NCBI RefSeq assembly: GCF_001902145.1
Contig: NZ_MRST01000023.1
Location: 248,001-312,000 of the forward strand
DNA length: 64,000 nucleotides
Reading direction: 5' to 3'
Source: Pseudomonas fluorescens
Lineage (GTDB): Bacteria > Pseudomonadota > Gammaproteobacteria > Pseudomonadales > Pseudomonadaceae
A program made the translations under genes and the position numbers. Positions within the stretch are counted from its first letter, which is position 1; the number at the start of each line of letters is the position of its first letter. Shown piece after piece: positions 8,182 through 17,324 of the stretch. The notes under the pieces are model-generated. The model worked only from the letters and a program-made list of their open reading frames with translations, was not told where the DNA came from and searched no databases.

Positions 8182-10041
8182 ATGACCTCAGTAAACCAGT
8201 TCTGGCGCCGGGCAAGACTGCCCCTGGCCGTCAGCCTCGCTTCTACGCTCGCCGGGCCGGCATTCGGCGTCAGTTTCAACATTGGTGAAATCGAAGGCAG
8301 CTTTGACTCGTCGCTTTCCGTGGGGGCGAGCTGGTCCACGGCCAAACCCAATCGTGACCTGATCGGTGCCAACAACGGCGGCAAGGGCCTGTCCCAGACC
8401 TCCGATGACGGCCACCTGAACTTCAAGCGCGGCGAGACGTTCTCGAAGATCTTCAAGGGCATCCACGACCTGGAACTGAAGTACGGTGACACCGGTGTGT
8501 TTGTGCGTGGCAAGTACTGGTACGACTTCGAACTCAAGGACGAAAGCCGTCTGTTCAAGGACATCAGCGACAACAACCGCAAGGAGGGCGCCAAGTCTTC
8601 GGGCGGGCAGATTCTCGACGCGTTCGTCTACCACAACTACTCGATTGCCGACGCGCCGGGTTCCGTGCGTTTTGGTAAGCAGGTCGTGAGCTGGGGCGAA
8701 AGTACCTTCATCGGCGGCGGCATCAACTCCATCAACCCGATCGACGTGTCGGCGTTTCGTCGTCCGGGGGCCGAGATCAAGGAAGGCTTGATCCCGGTGA
8801 ACATGTTCTACGTGTCCCAGTCGCTCACCGACAACCTGTCGGCCGAAGCGTTTTACCAACTGGAATGGGACCAGACCGTCACCGATAACTGCGGCACATT
8901 CTTCTCGCAGCCGGACGTGATCTCCGATGGTTGCAGCAATAACCTGCGGGTACTGAACAAGCGTTCCACCATTCCTGCCGCCGCCCTGCCGACTCTGGGT
9001 GCCTTGGGTGTGGACGTGAACAGCGAAGGCGTACTGGTGCGCCGTGGGCCGGACCGTGATGCACGCGACAGCGGCCAGTTCGGCGTGGCCATGCGCTACA
9101 ACTTCGAACCGCTGGATACCGAATTCGGCGCCTACTTCATGAACTACCACAGCCGTGCGCCGATCTTCAGTGCGCAGGGTGCGCCATCGGCGGCCTACAC
9201 GCGTCCGCTGGGGCCACTGGGAGCCTTGCGGCCGTTGATCGTGGCGGGCAGCTCGAACTACTTCGTCGAGTACCCGGAAGATATCCGCCTCTACGGCCTG
9301 AGTTTCTCCACCACCTTGCCTACCGGCACCGCCTGGAGCGGTGAGTTGAGCTACCGTCCGAATGCGCCGGTGCAGTTGAGCACCACTGACATTCTGTTCG
9401 CCGGCGTCACGCCGATCCCCGGCTTTGGCAATGCGTCCGTGCTCAAGGGCTCGCCGGGCCAGGACCTGCACGGCTACAACCGCAAGGAAGTCACCCAGTT
9501 CCAGACCACCTTCACGCACTTCTTCGACCAGGTCATGGGCGCCAGCCGCCTCACCACCGTCGGTGAAATTGGCGTGACCCATGTGGGTGGCCTGGAAAGC
9601 AAATCCCAGGCTCGTTACGGCCGCGACCCGGTGTTTGGCCCAGGCACGCTGCCAGGTGGGTTCTGCAACGCCCTCAACAACTCCACCGCCAACGGCGCCG
9701 GCTTGCCTAACGCTGCTGGCCTGAACACCAATTGCAATAACGACGGCTATACCACCGCAACGTCCTGGGGCTACCGCGCCCGTGCAATCTGGGAATACCC
9801 GGACGTGTTCGCGGGCGTGAACCTCAAGCCCAACGTGGCCTGGTCCCATGACGTCAAAGGTTACTCGCCAGGCCCTGGCGGCAACTTTGAAGAAGGTCGC
9901 AAGGCGGTCAGCCTGGGCCTGGATGCCGAATACCAGAACACCTACACCGCGAGCCTGGCGTACACCAACTTCTTTGGTGGCAAATTCAGCACCGTGGATG
10001 ACCGCGACTTTGTCGCCTTGAGCTTCGGCGCCAACTTCTAA
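8182..10041 (+). CDS. DUF1302 family outer-membrane beta-barrel protein
   Basis: A 619-residue exported protein. A cleavable signal peptide (MTSVNQFWRRARLPLAVSLA followed by Ala-rich residues to PAFG) is followed by alternating hydrophobic strands and a C-terminal aromatic residue (SFGANF), as in outer membrane barrels. DUF1302 proteins occur in pseudomonads beside DUF1329 proteins and often beside MMPL-type RND exporters. The role is not proven, and transport or sensing of hydrophobic compounds is inferred from context. A longer frame starts at 8074, but the ATG at 8182 has GGAG eight bases upstream and begins the signal peptide. Confidence 0.85.
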   Translation: MTSVNQFWRRARLPLAVSLASTLAGPAFGVSFNIGEIEGSFDSSLSVGASWSTAKPNRDLIGANNGGKGLSQTSDDGHLNFKRGETFSKIFKGIHDLELKYGDTGVFVRGKYWYDFELKDESRLFKDISDNNRKEGAKSSGGQILDAFVYHNYSIADAPGSVRFGKQVVSWGESTFIGGGINSINPIDVSAFRRPGAEIKEGLIPVNMFYVSQSLTDNLSAEAFYQLEWDQTVTDNCGTFFSQPDVISDGCSNNLRVLNKRSTIPAAALPTLGALGVDVNSEGVLVRRGPDRDARDSGQFGVAMRYNFEPLDTEFGAYFMNYHSRAPIFSAQGAPSAAYTRPLGPLGALRPLIVAGSSNYFVEYPEDIRLYGLSFSTTLPTGTAWSGELSYRPNAPVQLSTTDILFAGVTPIPGFGNASVLKGSPGQDLHGYNRKEVTQFQTTFTHFFDQVMGASRLTTVGEIGVTHVGGLESKSQARYGRDPVFGPGTLPGGFCNALNNSTANGAGLPNAAGLNTNCNNDGYTTATSWGYRARAIWEYPDVFAGVNLKPNVAWSHDVKGYSPGPGGNFEEGRKAVSLGLDAEYQNTYTASLAYTNFFGGKFSTVDDRDFVALSFGANF

Positions 10042-10083
10042 GCACACTCTTTTCAAGTGGCATGTATTCAGGAAGACCAGAGC

Positions 10084-11448
10084 ATGAAAATAACAAAAAG
10101 TCTGTTGCACGTGGGTGTGCTTGGGCTGTCGATCCTGGCGAGTAACGTCATGGCGGCAGTCTCGGCAGATGAAGCCGCCAAGCTCGGCACGACCCTGACC
10201 CCGATGGGTGCCGAGATGGCCGGTAACGCGGCCGGCACCATTCCAAAATGGTCGCCATTGCCGACCAATGCAGGCGCGGTAGACGCTCGTGGTTTCCTCG
10301 CCAACCCGTATGCCAGCGAGCAACCGCAGTTCACCATTACCGCGCAGAACGTCGAGCAGTACAAAGACAAGCTGGCCCCCGGGCAATACGCAATGTTCAA
10401 GCGTTACCCGGACAGCTTCAAGATGCCGGTGTACCCGACCCATCGCGGCGCCACCGTGCCGGCCGAGGTGTTTGCCTCGATCAAGAAAAACGCCACCACC
10501 ACCAACCTGGTGTCCGGCGGCAACGGCCTGGAAAACTTCGAAACCGCCATCCCGTTCCCGATTCCCAAGAGCGGCGTCGAGGTTATCTGGAACCACATCA
10601 CCCGTTATCGCGGCGGCAGCGTGACCCGTCTGGTCACCCAGGCCACCCCGCAAACCAACGGTTCCTACAGCCTGGTGTATTTCCGCGACCAGTTCGTGTT
10701 CCGCGACAAGATGAAGGACTTCGATCCGAAAAACCCAGGCAACGTGCTGTTCTACTTCAAGCAGCAGGTTACTGCGCCAGCGCGCCTGGCCGGTGGTGTA
10801 CTGCTGGTGCACGAAACCCTGGACCAGGTCAAAGAGCCGCGTTCGGCCTGGGTCTACAACGCCGGTCAGCGCCGCGTGCGTCGGGCACCGCAAGTGTCCT
10901 ATGACGGGCCGGGTACTGCCGCCGATGGCCTGCGCACCTCCGACAACCTTGATATGTACAACGGTGCACCGGACCGCTACGACTGGAAGCTGGAAGGCAA
11001 GAAAGAAATCTACATCGCCTCCAACAGCTACAAGGTCGACGATCCCAAGCTCAAGTACGCCGAGATCATCAAGGCTGGCCACATCAACCAGGACCTGGCT
11101 CGCTACGAGCTGCGCCGTGTCTGGCACGTGGTCGCCACCTTGAAGGAAGGCCAGCGCCACATCTACGCCAAGCGTGACTTCTACATCGACGAAGACACCT
11201 GGCAAGCAGCGGTGATCGACCACTACGACGGTCGCGGCCAACTGTGGCGCGTCGCCGAGGCCCATGCCGAGAACTACTACGACAAGCAGGTGCCGTGGTA
11301 CGCCCTGGAAACCCTCTACGACCTGCAGTCCGGCCGCTACCTGGCTCTGGGCATGAAGAACGAAGAGAAGCAGGCCTATGACTTCGGCTTCACCGCCAGC
11401 ACCAGCGACTTCACCCCAGCGGCCCTGCGCCAGGATGGTGTTCGCTAA
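10084..11448 (+). CDS. DUF1329 family periplasmic protein (LolA/LolB-like fold)
   Basis: A 454-residue exported protein with signal peptide MKITKSLLHVGVLGLSILAS ending near NVMAA. The mature part is the DUF1329 domain, including the typical RVRRAPQVSYD segment and the C-terminal YDLQSGRYLALGMKNEEK. Family members have been likened to LolA/LolB lipid carriers; that is recollection, not seen here. It starts 42 bases after the DUF1302 gene with AGGAAG upstream, so the two form an operon. The ATG at 10084 is preferred to the one at 10057 because it begins the signal peptide. Confidence 0.87.
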   Translation: MKITKSLLHVGVLGLSILASNVMAAVSADEAAKLGTTLTPMGAEMAGNAAGTIPKWSPLPTNAGAVDARGFLANPYASEQPQFTITAQNVEQYKDKLAPGQYAMFKRYPDSFKMPVYPTHRGATVPAEVFASIKKNATTTNLVSGGNGLENFETAIPFPIPKSGVEVIWNHITRYRGGSVTRLVTQATPQTNGSYSLVYFRDQFVFRDKMKDFDPKNPGNVLFYFKQQVTAPARLAGGVLLVHETLDQVKEPRSAWVYNAGQRRVRRAPQVSYDGPGTAADGLRTSDNLDMYNGAPDRYDWKLEGKKEIYIASNSYKVDDPKLKYAEIIKAGHINQDLARYELRRVWHVVATLKEGQRHIYAKRDFYIDEDTWQAAVIDHYDGRGQLWRVAEAHAENYYDKQVPWYALETLYDLQSGRYLALGMKNEEKQAYDFGFTASTSDFTPAALRQDGVR

Positions 11449-11460
11449 CCTCTGCTGATG

Positions 11461-11489
11461 ATCGCTCCCACGCAGAGCCTGGGAACGAT
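11461..11489. repeat. Short palindromic repeat (TCCCA/TGGGA type)
   Basis: atcgctccca (11461-11470) and tgggaacgat (11480-11489) form a 10-base imperfect inverted repeat. It resembles a widespread pseudomonad intergenic palindrome with the same core, and lies just after the DUF1329 gene. Confidence 0.5.
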
Positions 11490-11497
11490 TAGCACCA

Positions 11498-11595
11498 GTA
11501 GGAGCGAGCTTGCTCGCGAAGGTCGCCAACGATAACGCGCCCATCCTCAATGGGCGCGTTGTTTTTGAGTGCTTCGCGAGCAAGCTCGCTCCTAC
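11498..11595. repeat. REPIN, type 1, copy B (inverted orientation)
   Basis: Perfect 23-base inverted arms at 11498-11520 and 11573-11595 share the type 1 core. The spacer begins gtcgccaacgataacgcg, which is the reverse of the spacer end in copies A, D and E, so this copy is inserted in the opposite orientation. Confidence 0.9.
11534..11566 (+). terminator. Intrinsic-terminator-like hairpin inside REPIN B
   Basis: aacgcgccca (11534-11543) and tgggcgcgtt (11551-11560) form a perfect 10-bp stem with a 7-base loop, followed by gttttt. It lies about 90 bases after the DUF1329 stop, so it could end the DUF1302-DUF1329 transcript. Confidence 0.6.
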
Positions 11596-11705
11596 TTCTT
11601 GCTTGGCGGCTGGACGGGATATTTCTTGTCGCAGTTCTTTTTCAGCCATTTGTTGCAAAGATCTACAATCCCGCCGCTTTTACCGCTAGTCTGCGGACAT
11701 CTGCA

Positions 11706-14468
11706 ATGCCGACAACAGCCTTCTACAAGAGCCCGGCGATGACTGATCTGTCCCGAACCCATGGGCCTGCCAGTGTGGTGATGCCGACCCTGGAAGGCCG
11801 CTTCTACCGGCCCCCGCTGCCTGACGGCTACGTGCTGCGCCCGCGCCTGTGCGAACGGCTGAATGCGGGCCTTGATGGGCGACTGTTGCTGGTCAGCGCG
11901 CCCGCGGGGTTCGGCAAGAGTTCGTTGGCGGTGGAGTTTTGCCAGGGCTTGCCAGCCCAGTGGCAAAGCCTGTGGTTGGGCCTGAGCCCTCGGGACAGCG
12001 ACCCCGGCCGTTTCCTGGAGCGGCTGCTCGACGGCTTGCAACAGTATTTCCCGCAACTCGGCGCCCAATCCCTGGGTCTGCTGAAAATGCGCCAGCGTCA
12101 CCAACCCTTTGCCTTCGAAGAATGGCTCGATGGCCTGCTCGACGAACTGGCAGTGCACCTGTCTGCACGCTCGCCGTTATTGCTGGTGCTGGATGACTAT
12201 CACCTGGCCCAAGGCCCGGTGCTGGATCGCTGCCTGCAGTTTTTTCTCAATCATTTGCCTGATGGCCTGGTGGTGCTGGTCACCAGCCGGCAGCGTCCGG
12301 ACTGGCACCTGGCACGCCTGCGCCTGTCGCGGCACCTGTTGGAACTGCATGAGCAAGACCTGCGCCTGACCCACGACGAATCCCTGGCGGTGCTGGATGG
12401 ACACGGCAATGCATTGCGCGGCGAGGCGTTGGAAAACCTGATCCGCCGTAGCGAGGGCTGGGTCGCCGGCCTGCGTTTCTGGTTGTTGGCGGCCTCCGAA
12501 GCCGGCAGTGAGGGCGCCTTGCCCCAAAGCCTGCACGGTGGCGAAGGGCTGATTCGCGATTACCTGCTCGAAGAAGTCATCGACTGCCTGCCCGCAGAAG
12601 TGCAAGCGTTCCTGTATGACACCGCACCGCAGGAGCGCTTTTGCAGCGAATTATGCGACGCCGTCCGCGAGGCCCATGACAGCGCAGAAATCCTGCGCTA
12701 TTTGCAGGCTCATCAAGTGTTCCTGGTGCCTTTGGATGAGCAAGGCCATTGGTACCGCTACCACCATTTGTTCTCCGACCTGCTGCGCACCCGCCGCGAG
12801 AAAAGCGCCACCTTGCCGCCGGCCAGCTTGCACTTGCGTGCCTGTCGCTGGTTTAACGCCCAGGGCTTGATCGACGAGGCTGTGGAGCAGGCGCTGCGGG
12901 CCGGGCATCTGGATGTGGCGGCGAACCTGGTGCAGAACCTGTCCGAAGAGCAACTGCTGGCAGAGCAGAATGTGGGCATGCTGTTGCGTTGGAAGATGGA
13001 TTTGCCCGACAGCCTGCTGATCAGCACGCCACGTTTGATCGTGCTGTACAGCTGGGCGTTGGGGCTGGCGTGCCAATTGGATGCGGCACAGGAGCTGTCC
13101 AGCTACCTCAGCCGTTTCCTGCCGGCGCCATCGGCCACCGCGCAAAAATCCATGTTGGCCCAATGGTTGGCGTTGAGCGGGATCATCGCCCGTGGGCGCG
13201 GGGACCGTGAGCTGACCCAGCGCTACTGCAACGAAGCGTTGGAAAGCTTGCCGCAAAAGCGTTACGGCCAGCGCCTGATGTGCCTCTCGACCCTGTCCAA
13301 CCTGGCGATCGTCGATGCCGACCTGTGGCGCGCCCGTGGCCTGAACCGCGAATCGTTGGAACTGGCGCAGCGCGTCGGTAACCCCTTGTTTGAAGCCTTG
13401 GCCCATTACGACCGGGCGCGGGTGCTGCAGGCGCGGGGGGAGATCCTGCGTTCCCTGGAAGAAGTTCGCCAGGGCCTGGAGCGCTTACATGGGCTTGCTT
13501 CCCAGCGCCTGTATGCCGTGCGCGCACGGCTGTCGCTGTACGAAGGTTACCTGCTGCTGGTGCGTTACCAGCCCGAAGCCGGCCTTGCGCGTTTGCGCGC
13601 CGGCCTGGCCGAGGCCCGTGCCTGCCGCGATATCAGCGTGCTGATCGGGCACTGTGTCATCGCCAGCTTCGAAGGGCGGCGTGGGGAGTTTGCCAATGCC
13701 TTTGCCGAACTGGCCGAGGCCGAACGCTTGATGCACATCTGGGATGTGCCGCCGATCTATTACCTGGCGATGATCACCCTGATCAAATGCGAGCTGTGGT
13801 TGGCCCAAGGGCGCACTGACCTGGCCGACGCCTGGCTGGCCCGCCTGGGGCAGACCTACAACGGCGAGCACGCCGCGGCCGCCCCCGAGTTTCATCCGCA
13901 CCTGCCGCAACATATCGAGCTGCAACAAGCCGCACTCGATGCCACCCGCCATCAACCCGACAGCGCGCTGCAACGCCTGGAAGCGTTGGCCCAGCAGGCC
14001 CATGACAGTGGGCGCCAGATGATTGCCCTGATGGCGCTGGTCCAGCAGGTGCAGTTGCTTCTGGATAATGGCCAGGAGGCCAAGGCCAGGCCGGTATTCG
14101 CCCGTGCCCTGGAAGCAGGTTCGGGCGGTGCGTTGCAGCCGTTTCAACGGTTGTTGGAGGCTTACCCGCAGTGGATGCGCGAGCAGTTGGGCAAGGACTC
14201 CCATGGGTTGCTCAACCAGAGCTTGCTGGCGCTGCTGCCCCAGGCCAGTGCGGCTGAGGCCGCGCCTCATCACGAAACCCTCAGCACCCGGGAACTGGCA
14301 GTGTTGCAACTGATTGCCCAGGGTTGTTCAAACCAGGAAATCAGCAACCAGCTGTTCATCTCCCTGCACACGGTGAAGACCCACGCCAGCCACATCAACA
14401 GCAAGCTCGGCGTGGAGCGTCGTACCCAGGCAGTGGCGCGGGCCAAGTCCATGGGCTTGTTGGCCTGA
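11706..14468 (+). CDS. MalT-type (LAL) LuxR-family ATP-dependent transcriptional regulator
   Basis: A regulator of about 920 residues with the large-ATP-binding LuxR layout. The Walker A motif SAPAGFGKSS is near residues 63-72 and the Walker B-like LLLVLDDYH near 158-166. A long helical repeat region follows, and the C-terminal LuxR helix-turn-helix occupies the last 60 residues (LSTRELAVLQLIAQGCSNQE through HTVKTHASHINSKLGVERRT). MalT-type proteins bind an inducer and ATP, oligomerise and activate nearby operons, so it may control the DUF1302/DUF1329 pair just upstream. The reading frame opens at 11550 inside REPIN B; 11706 is the first start clear of the repeat, and 11739 is an alternative. 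Confidence 0.83.
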   Translation: MPTTAFYKSPAMTDLSRTHGPASVVMPTLEGRFYRPPLPDGYVLRPRLCERLNAGLDGRLLLVSAPAGFGKSSLAVEFCQGLPAQWQSLWLGLSPRDSDPGRFLERLLDGLQQYFPQLGAQSLGLLKMRQRHQPFAFEEWLDGLLDELAVHLSARSPLLLVLDDYHLAQGPVLDRCLQFFLNHLPDGLVVLVTSRQRPDWHLARLRLSRHLLELHEQDLRLTHDESLAVLDGHGNALRGEALENLIRRSEGWVAGLRFWLLAASEAGSEGALPQSLHGGEGLIRDYLLEEVIDCLPAEVQAFLYDTAPQERFCSELCDAVREAHDSAEILRYLQAHQVFLVPLDEQGHWYRYHHLFSDLLRTRREKSATLPPASLHLRACRWFNAQGLIDEAVEQALRAGHLDVAANLVQNLSEEQLLAEQNVGMLLRWKMDLPDSLLISTPRLIVLYSWALGLACQLDAAQELSSYLSRFLPAPSATAQKSMLAQWLALSGIIARGRGDRELTQRYCNEALESLPQKRYGQRLMCLSTLSNLAIVDADLWRARGLNRESLELAQRVGNPLFEALAHYDRARVLQARGEILRSLEEVRQGLERLHGLASQRLYAVRARLSLYEGYLLLVRYQPEAGLARLRAGLAEARACRDISVLIGHCVIASFEGRRGEFANAFAELAEAERLMHIWDVPPIYYLAMITLIKCELWLAQGRTDLADAWLARLGQTYNGEHAAAAPEFHPHLPQHIELQQAALDATRHQPDSALQRLEALAQQAHDSGRQMIALMALVQQVQLLLDNGQEAKARPVFARALEAGSGGALQPFQRLLEAYPQWMREQLGKDSHGLLNQSLLALLPQASAAEAAPHHETLSTRELAVLQLIAQGCSNQEISNQLFISLHTVKTHASHINSKLGVERRTQAVARAKSMGLLA

Positions 14469-14477
14469 GCCCAGGGT

Positions 14478-15035
14478 TCAAGGCGTGGTCGGGCAGCCTT
14501 TGAGTGACGTGTCAACGGTTTGATTGATCAGCGCCGCGAAACGCTTGAGGTTGTTCTGGTGCGCCACCACCAGGTCGTCGATGCTCGGCCCGGCGGGTGA
14601 CTGCAAGGTGGTGCGGCAAGTCAAGGCTGGGCGATCGCCATTGACTTGTCTCAGGCGCCAGCGCACGTCGAGCAACGCGTACTGCCCCGGTACCGAATCA
14701 AAACGCTGCACGTCCACGCGTAAAGCCACGGCTTGCCGGGCATTGCTATTGGCCAACTGATCCACCAAGGCGCTCCTCAGCTCATCGGCAAGGGTGGCGG
14801 CCCACCACTGGGTTTCAAGAATCGCCAGGCCGCTGTTGCCCTGGCGGATCACTATCTGCGCGCGGTCGACCTGAGGCGGCACGCTGATGCTCTCAATGCG
14901 TACACCGCCGGCCTCTGCTCGCGTACTCGGGCTCAAGTGCGCCGGGGTCAGGGTATGAAAAGCGATGGGTTCACTGCGACAGGCACCGAGCAGCAGCAGG
15001 GCGCTCAGCAACGTGATCTTCAACGGCAATGTCAT
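14478..15035 (-). CDS. pqiC: PqiC-like outer-membrane lipoprotein (ABC-type transport auxiliary)
   Basis: A 185-residue lipoprotein with signal sequence MTLPLKITLLSALLLLGAC, lipidated at Cys19, followed by a YmbA/PqiC domain (LTPAH, then VDRAQIVIRQ). PqiC anchors the PqiB needle at the outer membrane in lipid transport across the periplasm. The frame opens at 15053 with ATGA overlap onto pqiB, but GGAG six bases before the ATG at 15035 makes that start more likely. It is the last gene of the pqi operon and converges with the MalT-type regulator. Confidence 0.82.
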   Translation of the reverse strand: MTLPLKITLLSALLLLGACRSEPIAFHTLTPAHLSPSTRAEAGGVRIESISVPPQVDRAQIVIRQGNSGLAILETQWWAATLADELRSALVDQLANSNARQAVALRVDVQRFDSVPGQYALLDVRWRLRQVNGDRPALTCRTTLQSPAGPSIDDLVVAHQNNLKRFAALINQTVDTSLKGCPTTP

Positions 15036-15049
15036 GGCGGCTCCAATGG

Positions 15050-16699
15050 TCATTTGCGGGGTGGCCCTTGCAGGTCCGTCGGTGCGGCGTTATCGGGGCG
15101 GCCGCGAATCAGCGACTCCGGATGCCGGCCCAGGTAATCCGAAAGCTCGCGCAGGGAGCGCGACATGCGTCCCAACTCGTCGAGCGTCTGGGTCAGTTGT
15201 TCACGCTGCGGCGAGTCTTCGGCCAGGGTTGAACTGGCCGATTGCAGGGTCTTGCTCACGTCGGCCAAGGTCGTCTGTACACCCGGCAGTGTCTTGGCGT
15301 TGAATTGCGCCAGGCCTTTGCGCAGTTCGACCAGGCTGGCGTCGAGGTTGCCTGCAATGCGCTCGACAGGCAGTTGGCTGATCTTGTTGACGATGCCTTC
15401 GAACTTCTCTTGCAGTTGTTCCAGGTTGCCCGGGATCGTGGGGATGCCCACGGGGCGCTGGTTCGGGTCGAACGCGACTTTCTCGGCCTTGGGGTAGAAG
15501 TCCAGGGCGATGTAGAGCTGGCCGGTCAGCAAGTTACCGCTGCGAGCCTGGGCGCGCAGGCCGTTTTCAATGAACGTGCCGATCAAGCGTACGCCGGCCG
15601 CCTCATCGTCAGGGTTATTGTTCATGGCCTTGAGCAGCTTGGTGTGGGCCTCCCCGAGCAGTTGCGGGTAGATCACGATGCCGACATTGACCGGGAAGGT
15701 ACGTTTCTTCGCATCGAAATCCAGGTTGATCGATACAACCCTGCCGAACTCGACGCCGAGGAACTCCACCGGTGCGTCGACTTTCAGCCCGCGCAGGGCC
15801 TGATCGAAGCGCAGGACCATGTATTGCCCCCTGCCATTGGGTGGGGCGAGGGCGCTTTGCTGGTCTTCGAACAATTCAAAGCTGCGACTTTCTTCGGCCG
15901 GTTTGTCATTGGGGTTGTAGGGCGGCGCCTGGAAGGCGATGCCGCCCATCAACATGGACGACAAGGATTCGGTTTTCAGCGCGAAGCCATTGGCGCCGAC
16001 GCTCAAATCGACGCCGCTGGCATTCCAGAAACGCGTGTTTTCGGTGATGTACACATCATTGGGCGCGTGCACGAAGATTTCGACATTCACGCCCTTGCCC
16101 TCGTTGTCCAGCTCATAGGCCACCACCTGGCCCACCGGGATTTTCCGGTAATAGACCGGCGAGCCGATGTCCAGGGAACCCAAGGCCTGGGTGTGCAGGG
16201 TGAAGCGCTTGCCGGGCTCGCCGTAAGTGATGGGCGGTGGGTTTTCCAAGCCGGTGAAGTGCTTGGCGCGAGTCTCGGACTGGCCGATGTCTGCGCCGAT
16301 ATAGTCGCCGGACAACAACGTGTCGATGCCCGACACGCCGCCTGCGCCGATGCGCGGGCGCACCACCCAGAATTTCGAATCTTCGCGGGTGAAACTTTCG
16401 GCCTGTTTGACCAGCTCGACGGTGGCATTGACGCTTTTCTGGTCATCACTCAGGGCCACGGCGGTTACCTGGCCGATCACCACGTTGCGGTATTTGACCT
16501 CGGTTTTGTTGGCAACCAGCCCGCTGCCGGTCTTGAAGTTGAGGACGATGGTCGGCCCTTGTTGCATGACGCTGTGAATCACCAGCGAGATCCCCACCAG
16601 CACAGCGACAATCGGCACGATCCAGACCAGCGAAACGCTGAAACGACGCGTCTTGATCACGGGTTGCCCCGCAGGGGTGTCAGCCTTGGATGAGCTCAT
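15050..16699 (-). CDS. pqiB: PqiB, MCE-domain intermembrane transport protein
   Basis: A 549-residue protein with one N-terminal membrane helix (about residues 22-43, VSLVWIVPIVAVLVGISLVI) and three successive MCE/MlaD domains. The repeated LKTGSGL- and GSPVYYRKIPVGQV-type segments mark these domains. The C-terminal region is helical and forms the needle that bridges the periplasm in PqiB hexamers. It overlaps pqiA2 by 20 bases and has a GAGGAG ribosome site. PqiB moves phospholipids between the inner and outer membranes. Confidence 0.88.
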   Translation of the reverse strand: MSSSKADTPAGQPVIKTRRFSVSLVWIVPIVAVLVGISLVIHSVMQQGPTIVLNFKTGSGLVANKTEVKYRNVVIGQVTAVALSDDQKSVNATVELVKQAESFTREDSKFWVVRPRIGAGGVSGIDTLLSGDYIGADIGQSETRAKHFTGLENPPPITYGEPGKRFTLHTQALGSLDIGSPVYYRKIPVGQVVAYELDNEGKGVNVEIFVHAPNDVYITENTRFWNASGVDLSVGANGFALKTESLSSMLMGGIAFQAPPYNPNDKPAEESRSFELFEDQQSALAPPNGRGQYMVLRFDQALRGLKVDAPVEFLGVEFGRVVSINLDFDAKKRTFPVNVGIVIYPQLLGEAHTKLLKAMNNNPDDEAAGVRLIGTFIENGLRAQARSGNLLTGQLYIALDFYPKAEKVAFDPNQRPVGIPTIPGNLEQLQEKFEGIVNKISQLPVERIAGNLDASLVELRKGLAQFNAKTLPGVQTTLADVSKTLQSASSTLAEDSPQREQLTQTLDELGRMSRSLRELSDYLGRHPESLIRGRPDNAAPTDLQGPPRK

Positions 16700-17324
16700 C
16701 CGAGGTCTCCTCGTTATGTGGGTTTTCCCAGATTAGCCGGGGATCAAAACTCATGGCCGCGAGCATCGTAAACACGACCACCAGGCCAAAAAACAGAATG
16801 CCCAGGCGCGGTTCGATTGTGCCCAAAGCTTGAAACTTCACCAGCGCGGCCACCAGGGCGACCACGATGACGTCGAGCATCGACCAATAGCCGATCAGTT
16901 CGATAAACCGAAACAGCTTCGAACGCTCCTTGCGCGCCCACAGGCTATTGCGCTGCACAGTGACCAGCAGCAGCCCCAGTGACAAGAACTTGATGCCCGG
17001 CACGGCAATGCTGGCGATGAAAATGATCAGCGCAATGTCCCAGGCGCCATGCTGCCAGAACTCCAGCACGCCACTCATGATGGTGCTGTCTGCGCCCGAG
17101 CCGAGCATGGTGGTGTTCATCACCGGCAGTAAATTGGCCGGGACATAAAAGGCGAGGGCGGTGAGCATGTAGGCCCAGGTTCGGGTCAGGGACTGTACCT
17201 TGCGCCGGTGCAGCGCGGCGCCGCAGCGCTCGCACTCGGTGGGCTCGAGGCGCATGTCGCAGGGCTGGCCGCAGGTGTGGCACAGGCACAGGTTCAGCTC
17301 GCGGGCGGTGGGCGGTGAATTCAT
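16680..17324 (-). CDS. PqiA second half: paraquat-inducible protein A domain protein
   Basis: A 214-residue inner membrane protein. It opens with a zinc-ribbon-like CHTCGQPC..CERCGAALHR segment (residues about 14-42) and then has four predicted membrane helices (AYMLTALAFYVPANLLPVMN onward). In E. coli PqiA is a single protein of about 417 residues with two such halves; here the second half is its own gene. The start at 17324 overlaps the stop of the upstream half (ATGA), so translation is coupled. A longer frame reaches 17744, but that part is a shadow of the upstream gene. Confidence 0.82.
   Translation of the reverse strand: MNSPPTARELNLCLCHTCGQPCDMRLEPTECERCGAALHRRKVQSLTRTWAYMLTALAFYVPANLLPVMNTTMLGSGADSTIMSGVLEFWQHGAWDIALIIFIASIAVPGIKFLSLGLLLVTVQRNSLWARKERSKLFRFIELIGYWSMLDVIVVALVAALVKFQALGTIEPRLGILFFGLVVVFTMLAAMSFDPRLIWENPHNEETSDELIQG

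Noticed and set aside
8188..11658. 1156-residue open frame on the minus strand across the DUF1302 and DUF1329 genes
   Set aside because: It is antisense to two exported proteins with signal peptides and crosses REPIN B; no domain or ribosome site supports it.
11550..11705. Upstream extension of the MalT-type regulator starting inside REPIN B
   Set aside because: The segment is partly repeat sequence, has no ribosome site and is not expected at the N-terminus of the family.
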